A stretch of DNA of 21,401 nt from Firmicutes bacterium UBA911 (GCA_002294005.1 DBEH01000056.1:23230-44630); one strand, 5' to 3'. Shown: positions 8,780 to 16,317, counted from the first letter of the stretch. A program made the numbers and translations. Notes: generated by a model not told the origin, from the sequence alone.

Positions 8780-9400
8780 TCAAACCGGCTCGGGCGGCAA
8801 CAAAACCCCCACCCGCGCCCAAATCACGGACACGCACGCCTCCGCCTCCCGTTCGGCGTTGACAACCAAATAGTGCCCGGGATCGGCGGAGGCCAGCTCC
8901 AAGTAACCGCGGCGCACCCGTTCAAAAAAGGCTGCTCCCTCCTGCTCCAGGCGGTCCCGGCGGTCCGGGTTCAGCCGGGCCATGGCGGCCGCGGCCGGCA
9001 GGTCCAAAAGCACGGTCAGGTCGGGCCGCAAACCGCCGGTGGCCAGGAGATTTACCCGGCGCAGCCCGTCCAGTTCCAGCCCGCGCCCGAAACCCTGGTA
9101 AGCCAGGGAGGAGTCCAAAAAGCGGTCGCTTAAGACGATCTCCCCGCGCGCCAGCGCCGGCCTTACCACCTCGGCCGTGAACTGGGACCGGGCGGCCGCG
9201 TAGAGCAGCGCCTCGGTTTCTCCGGTCATCCCGCTGTTCCCGGTGTCCAGCAGCACCCGCCGCACGGCCTCGCCGATCCGGGTCCCGCCCGGCTCGCGGG
9301 TCGCCAGCACCCGGTGGCTCCTCTGCCGGAGCGCCTCGTGAAGCCGCGCGAGCTGGGTGGTCTTCCCGGCGCCGTCTATACCCTCAAAAACGATGAAAAC
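8780..9400 (-). CDS. tmk: Thymidylate kinase, no standard start codon
   Basis: Thymidylate kinase phosphorylates dTMP to dTDP with ATP. Counting from the valine codon GTT at 9400 gives 206 residues, the normal family length, starting VFIVFEGIDGAGKTTQ with the P-loop GIDGAGKTT at 7-15. The DRF motif (DRFLDSSLAYQGFGR) and the arginine-rich LID (RRDRLE) are intact. In this frame there is no ATG, GTG or TTG between an upstream stop codon (in the 9490s) and the P-loop; the first is a GTG at 9310, which would delete the P-loop. Only CTG (9454), GTT (9400) or ATC are available. A GTG at 9417 overlaps the preceding stop as GTGA, but in another frame. The 5' boundary given here is therefore provisional. 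Confidence 0.9.
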   Translation of the reverse strand, partial: VFIVFEGIDGAGKTTQLARLHEALRQRSHRVLATREPGGTRIGEAVRRVLLDTGNSGMTGETEALLYAAARSQFTAEVVRPALARGEIVLSDRFLDSSLAYQGFGRGLELDGLRRVNLLATGGLRPDLTVLLDLPAAAAMARLNPDRRDRLEQEGAAFFERVRRGYLELASADPGHYLVVNAEREAEACVSVIWARVGVLLPPEPV

Positions 9401-9413
9401 GCCGCTCGCCGCC

Positions 9414-10898
9414 TCACCCGTCGTGCGCCAATATGGTTTCCAGGCCCGGCTCAGCGGCTTGAAAGGCCGCTCCCCCGGCCCGGATTTCCAGAGTATATTC
9501 TAACACTTCCGGGGTCAGTTTTTCACCCGGAAACACGATCGGAATTCCCGGCGGGCACAGGCCGACCGTTTCCGCGGCCACCAGGCCGGACGCTTCCCGG
9601 AGCGGCACGGCCCGGGCCGGCGAAAACCAGCTCTCCCGCGGGGTAAGCACCTTTTGGGCCGGGGGAACGGGCCAAAAGGGAGGTCGGAAGTCGGAAGTCG
9701 GAAGTCGGAGATCGGAAACCGGTGGCCGGTGGCCGGAGAGCGGAGAGCGGAGAGCGGAGGCCGGGTGCTCCCGGACCAGAGCGCGGAAAGCGCTCAGGGC
9801 CCGGGCGACATCCGGGGCCCGCGTCCCCAGCCCGACCACAAATAAAAGGTGCTCCAGCCCGGCCGCTTCCACCTGAACGGCGTGCCTTTCGCGCAGCCAG
9901 GCGGCCGCCCGGTACCCGCTCAAACCCAGGCCGCGGGTGGACACCGGCACCTTGGTCGGGTCGGCCCGGCCCGGCCCGGCGTCAAAAACCTCCACTCCGC
10001 TCAGCGCCGCCAGCCCCCGGCGCAGGCGGCCGGCGAGTTCCACCGCCCGACCGAAAAGCCGTTCTCCGGAGACGGCCAGTTGCCGCCTGGCCAGGTCCAG
10101 GGAGGCCATCAGCAGATACGAGGGGCTGGAAGTCTGGAGCAAGGCCAGCGCCCGGCTCACCCGCGCGGGGGAAAGGCCTGTCCCTTTGAGGTGCAGCAGC
10201 GAAGCCTGGGTCAGGGCGCCGCCCAGCTTGTGCAGGCTCTGCGCCGCCGCCGCCGCCCCAAGCCCCAAGGCTCGCGCCGGCATCGCGGCGTGGAACGGCA
10301 GGTGCGCCCCGTGAGCCTCGTCGGCCAAGAATACGGCTCCAGACTCCTTAAGCACCGCGGCCGTTTCAGCATCCACCGCAGCCTGCCCGTAGTAGTCCGG
10401 GTGGGTCAAGAGTACGGTCCGGACGCCGGGATGCGCCCGCAGGGCGGCCCGGAGGTCGGCCGGCCGGGGGGGGCGGCAGAAGCCCCAGTCGGAGTCGTAG
10501 GGCGGCGTGACGTACACCGGATCGGCCCCCGAGAGCACTAGGCCCCCGATCACCGCGCGGTGCGCGTTTCGGGGCACCAGCACCTTTTCCCCGGGGGCCG
10601 TGGCCGCCAGCAGGAGGGCCTGCACCCCGGCCGTGCTCCCGTTCACCAGAAAAAAAGTGCGGTCGGCCCCGTACAAAGCCGCCGCCAATTCCTGGGCCCG
10701 GGCGATCGGGCCTGCGGGCGCGTGCAGGTCGTCCAGCCCGGGCAGTTCGGTCAGGTCGAACCGGAGAAATTCTCGACCGTCTGGGAAAGCCCGCGGCAAG
10801 CCGGCGCCTCCGCCGTGTCCCGGAAAGTGAAAGCCCGCGCAGTTTTGGATCACATGGTGCTTCAGGGCCTCAAACAGGGGCGCCCGCCGTTGGTTCAC
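9414..10898 (-). CDS. Orn/Lys/Arg decarboxylase family protein (YaaO type)
   Basis: A PLP-dependent decarboxylase of the aspartate-aminotransferase fold, 494 residues from the GTG at 10898, close to Bacillus YaaO. The large domain shows FHFPGHGGG, FFLVNGSTAGVQAL, the DEAHGAH segment and QSLHKLGGALTQAS, in which K224 should hold PLP. The C-terminal domain ends with PPGIPIVFPGE. The substrate (arginine, lysine or ornithine) cannot be read from the sequence. Residues about 378-406, between the two domains, are encoded by a 7-bp repeat array and are probably a non-native linker. The frame stays open upstream across bofA, but that part is a shadow; AAGGGAGG sits 11 bases before the GTG. It is followed by tmk with overlapping stop and GTG. 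Confidence 0.92.
   Translation of the reverse strand: MNQRRAPLFEALKHHVIQNCAGFHFPGHGGGAGLPRAFPDGREFLRFDLTELPGLDDLHAPAGPIARAQELAAALYGADRTFFLVNGSTAGVQALLLAATAPGEKVLVPRNAHRAVIGGLVLSGADPVYVTPPYDSDWGFCRPPRPADLRAALRAHPGVRTVLLTHPDYYGQAAVDAETAAVLKESGAVFLADEAHGAHLPFHAAMPARALGLGAAAAAQSLHKLGGALTQASLLHLKGTGLSPARVSRALALLQTSSPSYLLMASLDLARRQLAVSGERLFGRAVELAGRLRRGLAALSGVEVFDAGPGRADPTKVPVSTRGLGLSGYRAAAWLRERHAVQVEAAGLEHLLFVVGLGTRAPDVARALSAFRALVREHPASALRSPLSGHRPPVSDLRLPTSDFRPPFWPVPPAQKVLTPRESWFSPARAVPLREASGLVAAETVGLCPPGIPIVFPGEKLTPEVLEYTLEIRAGGAAFQAAEPGLETILAHDG
9683..9766. repeat. Heptanucleotide tandem array inside the decarboxylase gene
   Basis: Twelve consecutive 7-base units, consensus RYCGGAR: GTCGGAA three times, GTCGGAG, ATCGGAA, ACCGGTG, GCCGGTG, GCCGGAG, AGCGGAG three times, GCCGGGT. 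The 84-base array is a multiple of three, so the frame stays open. It codes for a Pro/Ser/Arg-rich stretch. Confidence 0.93.
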
Positions 10899-10931
10899 CG
10901 AGAAACCATCCTCCCTTAACGGCCTGAATAG

Positions 10932-10956
10932 AAAAGCCTCCCCGCCCTGAGGAGGC
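10932..10956 (-). terminator. Intrinsic terminator or attenuator after bofA
   Basis: On the minus strand, GCCTCC and GGAGGC arms (6 bp) enclose a 9-base loop and are followed directly by TTTTC. It lies between bofA and the decarboxylase, just before the latter's AAGGGAGG ribosome site, so it may end the dnaX-bofA transcript or attenuate readthrough. Confidence 0.6.
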
Positions 10957-10984
10957 CGCGCCGCAAACGCCTTTATCCCGCATT

Positions 10985-11245
10985 TCAGATCATCAGCGTA
11001 AGCAGGACCAGGAGAATCACTCCCGGCACCTGGAGCAGACCGGCAGTCAGGACGGTGAACGGATTGAGGGCGATGTGAAACCCAAAGAAGGACCCGCCCA
11101 GGTTCACCACCACCAGCAGGATGACCCCCACGGCGACGTAGGCAAACAGGCGGTACAGGTATTTCAAAGGCGTCAGGAAAAACGACCCCACCAGGTACAG
11201 CCCCGCCAACCCCAAGAAACCCAACAGAATCAGTTTCCAATCCAC
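10985..11245 (-). CDS. bofA: BofA-type pro-sigma-K processing inhibitor
   Basis: A small integral membrane protein of 86 residues. In Bacillus, BofA holds the SpoIVFB protease inactive in the forespore outer membrane, delaying sigma-K activation. The sequence is mostly hydrophobic, with segments around 5-23, 33-50 and 65-85, and has the family-typical NLGGSFFGFHIALNPFTVL stretch followed by a hydrophobic end. GTG start at 11245 with GGGAGGTG about 8 bases upstream. Its place directly downstream of recR matches Bacillus, apart from the missing yaaL. Its presence suggests a spore-forming lineage. Confidence 0.93.
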   Translation of the reverse strand: MDWKLILLGFLGLAGLYLVGSFFLTPLKYLYRLFAYVAVGVILLVVVNLGGSFFGFHIALNPFTVLTAGLLQVPGVILLVLLTLMI

Positions 11246-11307
11246 CGCGAAGCACCTCCCGGGCTACCCGTCTTGGTTACCAAAACATATGCACCCCGGA
11301 AGGCAAA

Positions 11308-11904
11308 TTATACCTCTCGCCGACCCTCGATCGCCCGGGCCAGGGTCCGGCCGTCGGCGTACTCCAGGTCGGAACCCACCGGCAGCCCGAAAGCCAGCCG
11401 GGTGACCCGAACGTTCAGGGGGCGGAGCAACCGGGCCAGGTACAGGGCCGTGGCCTCGCCCTCCACCGTGGCGTTGGTGGCCACGATCACCTCCCGGACG
11501 GCGCCTTCCCGGACCCGCTCCACCAGGGCCGCAATGTTCAGCTCCTCGGGGCCCACGCCCTGCAGCGGGGAAAGGCTGCCATTCAGGACGTGGTAGAGCC
11601 CCCGGTAGCCGTGCGCCTTTTCGACGGCCAGGACGTCACGGGGCTGTTCCACCACGCACACCAGGCCGTGGTCACGGTTGGGATCACGGCAGATGCCGCA
11701 GGGGTCCTCATCGGCAATGTTGGCGCACACCTTGCAGAACACCAGCTTGTCGCGGGCGTCCAAGATGGCCCGGCTCAAGCTCTCGGCCGCCTCCCGCGGC
11801 GCGGTGACCAGGTGAAAAGCCAACCTTTGCGCCGTTTTCGGGCCGATCCCGGGCAGCCTGGCCAGTTCCCCGATCAGGCGGCCCACCGAACGGGAATACC
11901 GCAA
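11308..11904 (-). CDS. recR: Recombination protein RecR
   Basis: RecR acts with RecO and RecF to load RecA at gaps. The 198-residue protein has a helix-hairpin-helix (LPGIGPKTAQRL, 17-28), a C4 zinc finger (C57, C60, C69, C72) and a Toprim domain beginning near residue 81 (VCVVEQPRD). The Walker-B-like C-terminal part ending RRLEGRREV-like (AIEGRREV) is present. Start is TTG at 11904, supported by AGGGAG 8 bases upstream. It is the third gene of the dnaX-ybaB-recR unit, conserved across bacteria. Confidence 0.97.
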   Translation of the reverse strand: MRYSRSVGRLIGELARLPGIGPKTAQRLAFHLVTAPREAAESLSRAILDARDKLVFCKVCANIADEDPCGICRDPNRDHGLVCVVEQPRDVLAVEKAHGYRGLYHVLNGSLSPLQGVGPEELNIAALVERVREGAVREVIVATNATVEGEATALYLARLLRPLNVRVTRLAFGLPVGSDLEYADGRTLARAIEGRREV

Positions 11905-11931
11905 ACCGCTCGCTCCCTACTTGGCCGCGGC

Positions 11932-12240
11932 TTAGAACATGCCAGGGATTTTCAGGCCCCCGGTCAGCTTGCCCATTTCGCCGGCCACCATCTCCCGCGA
12001 CTGCCGCAGCGCTTCGTTGACCGCGGTCAGCACCAGGTCCTGCAGCATTTCCACATCTTCCGGATCGATGGCTTCGGGCCGGATTTCAATACTCAAGACT
12101 TCCTGCCGGCCGTTGGCCACGACCCTGACGGCCCCGCCGCCCACCGTGGCCTCCAACGTCTGCTCGCCCAGTTCCTCCTGCAGCCGGACCATTTTGGCCT
12201 GGATTTCCTGGACCTGTTTCATCATCTTGTTGATCCCCAA
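11932..12240 (-). CDS. ybaB: YbaB/EbfC nucleoid-associated protein
   Basis: A 102-residue DNA-binding protein of the YbaB/EbfC family (YaaK in Bacillus), which forms tweezer-like dimers. The family features are clear: an N-terminal coiled coil with MMKQVQEIQAKMVRLQEEL, the VGGGAVRVVANG strand segment, and an ending with GLKIPGMF. The TTG at 12240 follows AAGGAGGG by about 12 bases, a long spacing; an ATG five codons later is the alternative. It lies between dnaX and recR, as in most bacteria. Confidence 0.95.
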   Translation of the reverse strand: MGINKMMKQVQEIQAKMVRLQEELGEQTLEATVGGGAVRVVANGRQEVLSIEIRPEAIDPEDVEMLQDLVLTAVNEALRQSREMVAGEMGKLTGGLKIPGMF

Positions 12241-12257
12241 GATGGCGCTGTCCCTCC

Positions 12258-13601
12258 TTACCGTTTCGGCGGCGTCTCATCCAACACGCAGATGATCTGC
12301 CAGCGACCGGGGTAGTATAGATTTAGAATATTCTCCAGTATAACCTTGTTCTCCGGTAAAGCAACCTTTTCCTTTGCCAGCGCGTCCCGGAATTTCAACA
12401 CCAGTTTCCGGGAACCGGCCGCCACCGGCTCCGCGCGGGCCAGCCACGGGGCCGCCGGCGGTTTGCGCCGCCGGAACTCGGCCAGCACCTCTTCCCACAC
12501 CCGTCCCAGTTCCGGGCCCTTTTCGGGTTCAGGCGGCCGCAGCCCCTCGCCGGCCCCGGTCCGCGGCCGGCCGGCCCGGACCACCGCCAGTTCCAGGGGC
12601 AGAATCGGCCGCGTGGCAAATCGCATTTCCTGCTCGGCCTTGGCGAACAAGGCCAAAAACTCAACCAGCCGGTCCCGGTCCAAGTCCGGCCGGGATGCGC
12701 CCCCGGCGCCGAAAGCGCCGTATAACAAATTGCGCAGGTAATCGGTGAGTTCCCGGGCGACGATCCGGAGGTCCTTGCCTTGAGCCTGCACCTCCTGCAA
12801 CACCCGCAGGGCCGCGCCGGTTTCCCCGGCGGCCAGGTCGCCCACCAGCCGCTCCAGCACCTCCCCGGTGACCGTTCCCAGAATGCTGTGCAGGTCCTCG
12901 AGAGTGATCCGGTTCCCGCTCAGGGCGGCGGCCTGGTCCAGGATGCCAAGGGCGTCCCGGAGGCTCCCGTCCGCCACCCGGGCGATGAAAGGCGGCACCC
13001 CGCTTTCCAGCGTCAGCCCCGCCTGGGCCGCCACTTCCTCCAGCCTGGAAACGAGGTCCGGCTGGTCGATGCGGCGGAAGTCGAAGCGCTGGCAGCGCGA
13101 GATGACCGTCAGAGGCACCTTGTGCGGTTCGGTGGTGGCCAGCACGAAGAGCACGTGGGCGGGCGGTTCCTCCAGGGTCTTCAGCAGGGCGTTGAAGGCC
13201 TCGTTGGTGAGCATGTGGACCTCGTCGACGATGTACACCTTAAAGCGCCCCGCGGCCGGGTGGAACTTCACCCGTTCCCGGAGTTCGCGCACCTCGTCCA
13301 CTCCCCGGTTGGAGGCGGCGTCGATCTCGAGCACGTCCACCGCCGACCCGGCCGCGACGGACACGCAGGAGGCACACTGCCCGCAGGGCTCGGCCCGGCG
13401 TGAGCCGGTGCAGTTCACGGCCTTGGCCAGCACCTTGGCCATCGTCGTCTTCCCCGTGCCACGCGGGCCGCAAAACAGGTAGGCGTGGGCCACCCGTTGG
13501 GCCTGCACGGCGTTCTCAAGCGTCCGGACGACGTGGTTCTGGCCGACAATCTCATCAAAACGCCGGGGCCGCCAGGTCCGGTACAGAGTCTGGTACGGCA
13601 A
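12258..13601 (-). CDS. dnaX: DNA polymerase III gamma/tau subunit, short form
   Basis: The ATPase motor of the clamp loader. The AAA+ core is complete: P-loop GPRGTGKTT (45-53), zinc module C64, C73, C76, C79, Walker B in VYIVDEVHML, the LLKTLEEPP segment and the SRC motif in VISRCQRF. After the collar domain only about 80 residues remain, so at 447 residues it is shorter than Bacillus DnaX (about 560) and the tau-type C-terminal region is reduced. The start codon is TTG at 13601 with GGGGGGAG about 4 bases upstream. It heads the dnaX-ybaB-recR-bofA unit and lies downstream of the SRP RNA, as in Bacillus. Confidence 0.97.
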   Translation of the reverse strand: MPYQTLYRTWRPRRFDEIVGQNHVVRTLENAVQAQRVAHAYLFCGPRGTGKTTMAKVLAKAVNCTGSRRAEPCGQCASCVSVAAGSAVDVLEIDAASNRGVDEVRELRERVKFHPAAGRFKVYIVDEVHMLTNEAFNALLKTLEEPPAHVLFVLATTEPHKVPLTVISRCQRFDFRRIDQPDLVSRLEEVAAQAGLTLESGVPPFIARVADGSLRDALGILDQAAALSGNRITLEDLHSILGTVTGEVLERLVGDLAAGETGAALRVLQEVQAQGKDLRIVARELTDYLRNLLYGAFGAGGASRPDLDRDRLVEFLALFAKAEQEMRFATRPILPLELAVVRAGRPRTGAGEGLRPPEPEKGPELGRVWEEVLAEFRRRKPPAAPWLARAEPVAAGSRKLVLKFRDALAKEKVALPENKVILENILNLYYPGRWQIICVLDETPPKR

Positions 13602-13899
13602 GCTACTCCCCCCGCCTAACGCTTCCCAAGCCGTCCCTCCGGTTCCACCACTTCAGCAGCTCCGGGTTGTGTATTCCCGGGCTTGTGTGTTCCGTAAAAA
13701 GCATAATCCCCGGTGCAAGTTTCATTCATTATACACTCAAAACGCACATCCGGCCATAACCCGGCAGCCAAACCAAACGAAAACCACCCGCAAAAAACGG
13801 TCTTCCCCGGCTAAAAAACGGTCTTTTCCGGCTTCTTCCACGACCCGATCGACGCTACCGTACGGTTCTTCACCCCACCCCCCTACCACCAACAACAAC
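13602..13899 (-). promoter_or_regulatory. dnaX leader region with -10 candidate
   Basis: This gap of about 300 bases between the SRP terminator and dnaX holds no gene I can support. On the minus strand a perfect TATAAT lies at 13728-13733, but the matching -35 position (TGGCCG) is weak. If used, the dnaX leader would be about 120 bases long. A 21-base tandem duplication lies upstream of it. Confidence 0.4.
13792..13833. repeat. 21-bp tandem duplication in the dnaX leader
   Basis: Two adjacent 21-base units, AAAAAACGGTCTTCCCCGGCT and a copy with two differences. On the minus strand each unit ends in six T behind a short CGG/CCG pairing, so they could act as weak backup terminators for SRP RNA. 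Confidence 0.8.
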
Positions 13900-13929
13900 A
13901 CGAAGAGGGTGGTTTCCCACCCTCTTCGT
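13900..13929 (-). terminator. Terminator hairpin of the SRP RNA
   Basis: A perfect 13-base-pair inverted repeat (ACGAAGAGGGTGG and its complement) around a 4-base loop, directly after the SRP RNA 3' end. On the minus strand it is followed by TGTTGTTGTTGG rather than a pure T-tract. Confidence 0.8.
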
Positions 13930-13933
13930 AAAA

Positions 13934-14204
13934 CTAGCCGTGCACCCGCCTCCGAACAACGACTTCCGGGCGTTACCGCCGCAGGTGGCTCGGGCCAGGC
14001 GCCCTCGCGGCACCCGGAGTGATTCCCTTAGTGCTGCTTCCGTCAGGATCTGACACGGTTCGAGAAGCTCCGTCGCGCGAGACCCAACCGTCAACGCCCC
14101 TTGCGTCGGCCGGACCCCACAAGCCAAGCCCTCGGGCAGGAATTCAACCCCGCTGCAGCGGGTTGCGGGTCACAGGGCACCGCTACCTCCCCGTCTAGCA
14201 CGGC
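13934..14204 (-). ncRNA. ffs: Large signal recognition particle RNA (scRNA)
   Basis: SRP RNA of about 271 bases, the large Firmicutes form with an Alu domain. It guides ribosomes making membrane proteins to the membrane with Ffh. The 5' end GCCGTGC (at 14204) pairs with GCACGGC near the 3' end (13937-13943). The conserved helix-8 signature is at 14033-14056 and reads TCAGATCCTGACGGAAGCAG on the minus strand; its loop is TGAC rather than the E. coli GGAA. The 5' part GCTAGACGGGGAGGTAGCGG is typical of Gram-positive scRNAs. The position downstream of tRNA-Ser and upstream of dnaX matches Bacillus. End positions are good to a few bases. Confidence 0.95.
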
Positions 14205-14212
14205 TAAACCTT

Positions 14213-14261
14213 GGTCGTTGGTCGTCAGTGTGAAGTCACCGGCCACCGACCACTATTCACT
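14213..14261. repeat. Heptanucleotide repeat between tRNA-Ser(GGA) and SRP RNA
   Basis: Seven 7-base units, degenerate: GGTCGTT, GGTCGTC, AGTGTGA, AGTCACC, GGCCACC, GACCACT, ATTCACT. It fills almost the whole gap between the tRNA and the SRP RNA. The first and last units are roughly complementary (GGTCGTC and GACCACT), so it may fold. Confidence 0.7.
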
Positions 14262-14263
14262 TA

Positions 14264-14353
14264 TGGCGGAGAGAGTGGGATTCGAACCCACGAGGCGGTT
14301 ACCCGCCCACACGCTCTCCAGGCGTGCGCCTTCATCCGCTCGGCCATCTCTCC
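14264..14353 (-). tRNA. tRNA-Ser(GGA)
   Basis: A 90-base class II tRNA with encoded CCA. The acceptor GGAGAGA pairs with TCTCTCC. Anticodon stem CACGC/GCGTG holds loop CTGGAGA, so the anticodon is GGA and it reads UCC and UCU. The long variable arm and GGTTCGAATCC T-arm are normal. It heads the tRNA-SRP RNA transcription unit. Confidence 0.97.
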
Positions 14354-14439
14354 GGATGACAAACACGGCCGGTCCACCGGCCCGCCCGACGCCACCTTCG
14401 CCGCAAACCGGCCTTGGCTTCTTCACAGCCGTGATTTAC

Positions 14440-14468
14440 ATTCTACCACCGATGAGGGCCGATTTCAA
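14440..14468 (-). promoter_or_regulatory. Promoter of tRNA-Ser(GGA)-SRP RNA
   Basis: On the minus strand TTGAAA (14463-14468), a 17-base spacer, then TAGAAT (14440-14445). Transcription would begin near 14433, giving an 80-base leader before the tRNA. I saw no separate promoter between the tRNA and the SRP RNA, so both are probably cut from one transcript. Confidence 0.75.
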
Positions 14469-14507
14469 CAACCGGATTACCCCATCGCTCCCGCGTCGGA
14501 ATCCGAT

Positions 14508-16076
14508 CTACGGCCTGATCACGGTCACTGTGCGCGTGCCGCCGTCCCAGTGCACTTTGGCCCCCACCGACTCGGCCGTGAACCGCGCCGGGACCATGGT
14601 GCGGCCGTCCTTGATTACCGGGCTGGTGTCCAGGGTCACCGCAGTGCCGTCAAACACGGCGGTGGTGCTGCCGACGGTGAACACGCTCTTTTTCCCGGCC
14701 CTGGTGATGGTGATCGTCTTGCTCCTGGTTTCATAGTCCACCTGCGCGCCCAGGGCTTGCACGATCGCCCGCAGGGGCGCCATCACCCGGTTGTTAGCGT
14801 CGATGTACGGAGCGACGTCGGAAACTACCGCGCGGCCGTCGACCAGCACCAGTACCGCCCCCGGCTTGAACGGCCGGCCCGGCTCGTAACCGTAGATCAG
14901 GTACTTCTCCCGCTCCGCCTTGAACCGGTTCAGCGCCGGCGCGTACCGGGCCTCGATCTCGGCCGGGGAAAGCCCCTCTTCCAGGTACCGCCCGATTTTG
15001 TCCGTGCCCATGATTTTGTCGAACATCACGATGTTGCTCGGAGTGCTCCTGGGCACCTTGAAACCGGCCAGGGAACGGGCGTGGGCCAAGGCGTGGATTC
15101 CGCTGCGGGCCGGATTGAAGGTACGGTAGTTAACGATGTTCAGGCGTACGCCCCCGGCGTCGCCCCGGATCTCGGGCACGAACACCACGCCGGGCAGCCC
15201 CGCCCGGTTCAGCAGGTCGGCGAACTGGCGGGCGTCGACCCCCTTGCCGCCGATCCACCGGAACTTGTCGGCCTGAAAGATGCCGGTCCCTTCGCCCAGG
15301 CCGGTGGCGCCGTACCCGAACACCGCCTCCAGGTCCGGGATGTTCGGCGAGGTTTGCACCCATTTGAGCCCCGTGTCCTGGAAGATCATCGTGCGGGCGT
15401 ACCCAGCCATGGGCACCACCGTTAAGTCGGCTCCGATCTTGCGGTTGTAAAACCGGGCCAGCTCGCCCGCGGTCATGCCGTGGGACATGGGCAGGTTGTC
15501 CACCCCGACGAAGGAAACGAACCGGTCTTCCAACACCGGCCCCTCCACGATCACCCCGCCGAGCGGGTTGGGCCGGTCCAGCACGACCACCGGCACCTTG
15601 TGCTTGGCGGCCGCGACCATGCAGTAGTTCAATGTGGACATATAAGTGTAAGACCGGGCGCCGAGGTCCTGCACGTCAAACAGGAGCACGTCCACGCCGC
15701 GCAGCATCTCCGCCGTCGGCATCCGCGTCGCTCCGTAAAGGCTGTACACCGGGATCTTCAGCGCCGGGTGCACGTAGGACGCCACGTATTCCCCCGCCTT
15801 GGCCTTCCCGTCGATCCCGTGCTCCGGGCCGTAGAGCGCCGTCAGCCGGACCGTCTTGTCTTTCGCCAGGACGTCGATGGTGCTCTCGCCGCGGCTGTTC
15901 ACCCCGCTCTGGTTGGTGACCAGCCCCACCCTCTTCCCGGTGATCAGGTGGTGGTATTCTTCCATCAGCCGCTCGTTGCCGAGCTTGAAAGCGGCCGCCT
16001 CCGCCCCGGGCCGGGGGGCAGCCTGAAATAACAGTACGGCCGCGGCCAGCAGCAGGACCAGGGCAAGTCTGGGCAT
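14508..16076 (-). CDS. namZ: Secreted NamZ-like (DUF1343, GH171) exo-muramidase with copper-amine-oxidase-like domain
   Basis: A secreted protein of 522 residues. Residues 1-27 form a signal peptide (hydrophobic LALVLLLAAAVLLF, small residues near 25) without a lipobox. Residues about 30-395 are a DUF1343 domain like Bacillus YbbC/NamZ, which removes N-acetylmuramic acid from the ends of peptidoglycan fragments; typical stretches are GLVTNQSGVNS, ALYGPEHGIDG, LFDVQDLGARSYTY and VLDRPNPLGG. The last 120 residues form a copper-amine-oxidase N-terminal-like module (VMAPLRAIVQALGAQVDY, TMVPARFTAESVGAKVHW), a common wall-associated add-on in Clostridia. Start ATG at 16076 with GAGG 9 bases upstream; an earlier GTG at 16091 has no ribosome site. 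Divergent from the GH31 gene. Confidence 0.92.
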   Translation of the reverse strand: MPRLALVLLLAAAVLLFQAAPRPGAEAAAFKLGNERLMEEYHHLITGKRVGLVTNQSGVNSRGESTIDVLAKDKTVRLTALYGPEHGIDGKAKAGEYVASYVHPALKIPVYSLYGATRMPTAEMLRGVDVLLFDVQDLGARSYTYMSTLNYCMVAAAKHKVPVVVLDRPNPLGGVIVEGPVLEDRFVSFVGVDNLPMSHGMTAGELARFYNRKIGADLTVVPMAGYARTMIFQDTGLKWVQTSPNIPDLEAVFGYGATGLGEGTGIFQADKFRWIGGKGVDARQFADLLNRAGLPGVVFVPEIRGDAGGVRLNIVNYRTFNPARSGIHALAHARSLAGFKVPRSTPSNIVMFDKIMGTDKIGRYLEEGLSPAEIEARYAPALNRFKAEREKYLIYGYEPGRPFKPGAVLVLVDGRAVVSDVAPYIDANNRVMAPLRAIVQALGAQVDYETRSKTITITRAGKKSVFTVGSTTAVFDGTAVTLDTSPVIKDGRTMVPARFTAESVGAKVHWDGGTRTVTVIRP

Positions 16077-16317
16077 GAATTCCGGCCTCACTTCGCGGGG
16101 TTCTTACTTATAAGACGCTCGGGTCCGGCATGTAGATTCAAAAGAGCGACCGATTTCGTCTCCGAAGAGGCCCGTTCCTGCCGCTATATGCCTGGAAAGA
16201 ATAGGGTGTGCACGGCAGCCTTGACGGGCGGCCGTTTCTGGATAATCTTGCCGGGCGCAAGGTTGCGGTGGTGTCCGCTTATTGACATTATCCCAACCCC
16301 GGGTCCAAAGAGGGTGG

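Noticed and set aside
9683..9766. CRISPR-like array
   Set aside because: The units are 7 bases, contiguous and without unique spacers; this is a tandem repeat.
10899..11255. N-terminal extension of the decarboxylase frame to 613 residues
   Set aside because: The extension overlaps all of bofA and a terminator hairpin, has a proline/glycine/arginine-rich shadow composition, and matches nothing in the family; GTG at 10898 gives the normal length.
16282..16310. TTGACA at 16282 as a second GH31 promoter
   Set aside because: No -10 box occurs 16-18 bases downstream (CCAAAG at the expected place).
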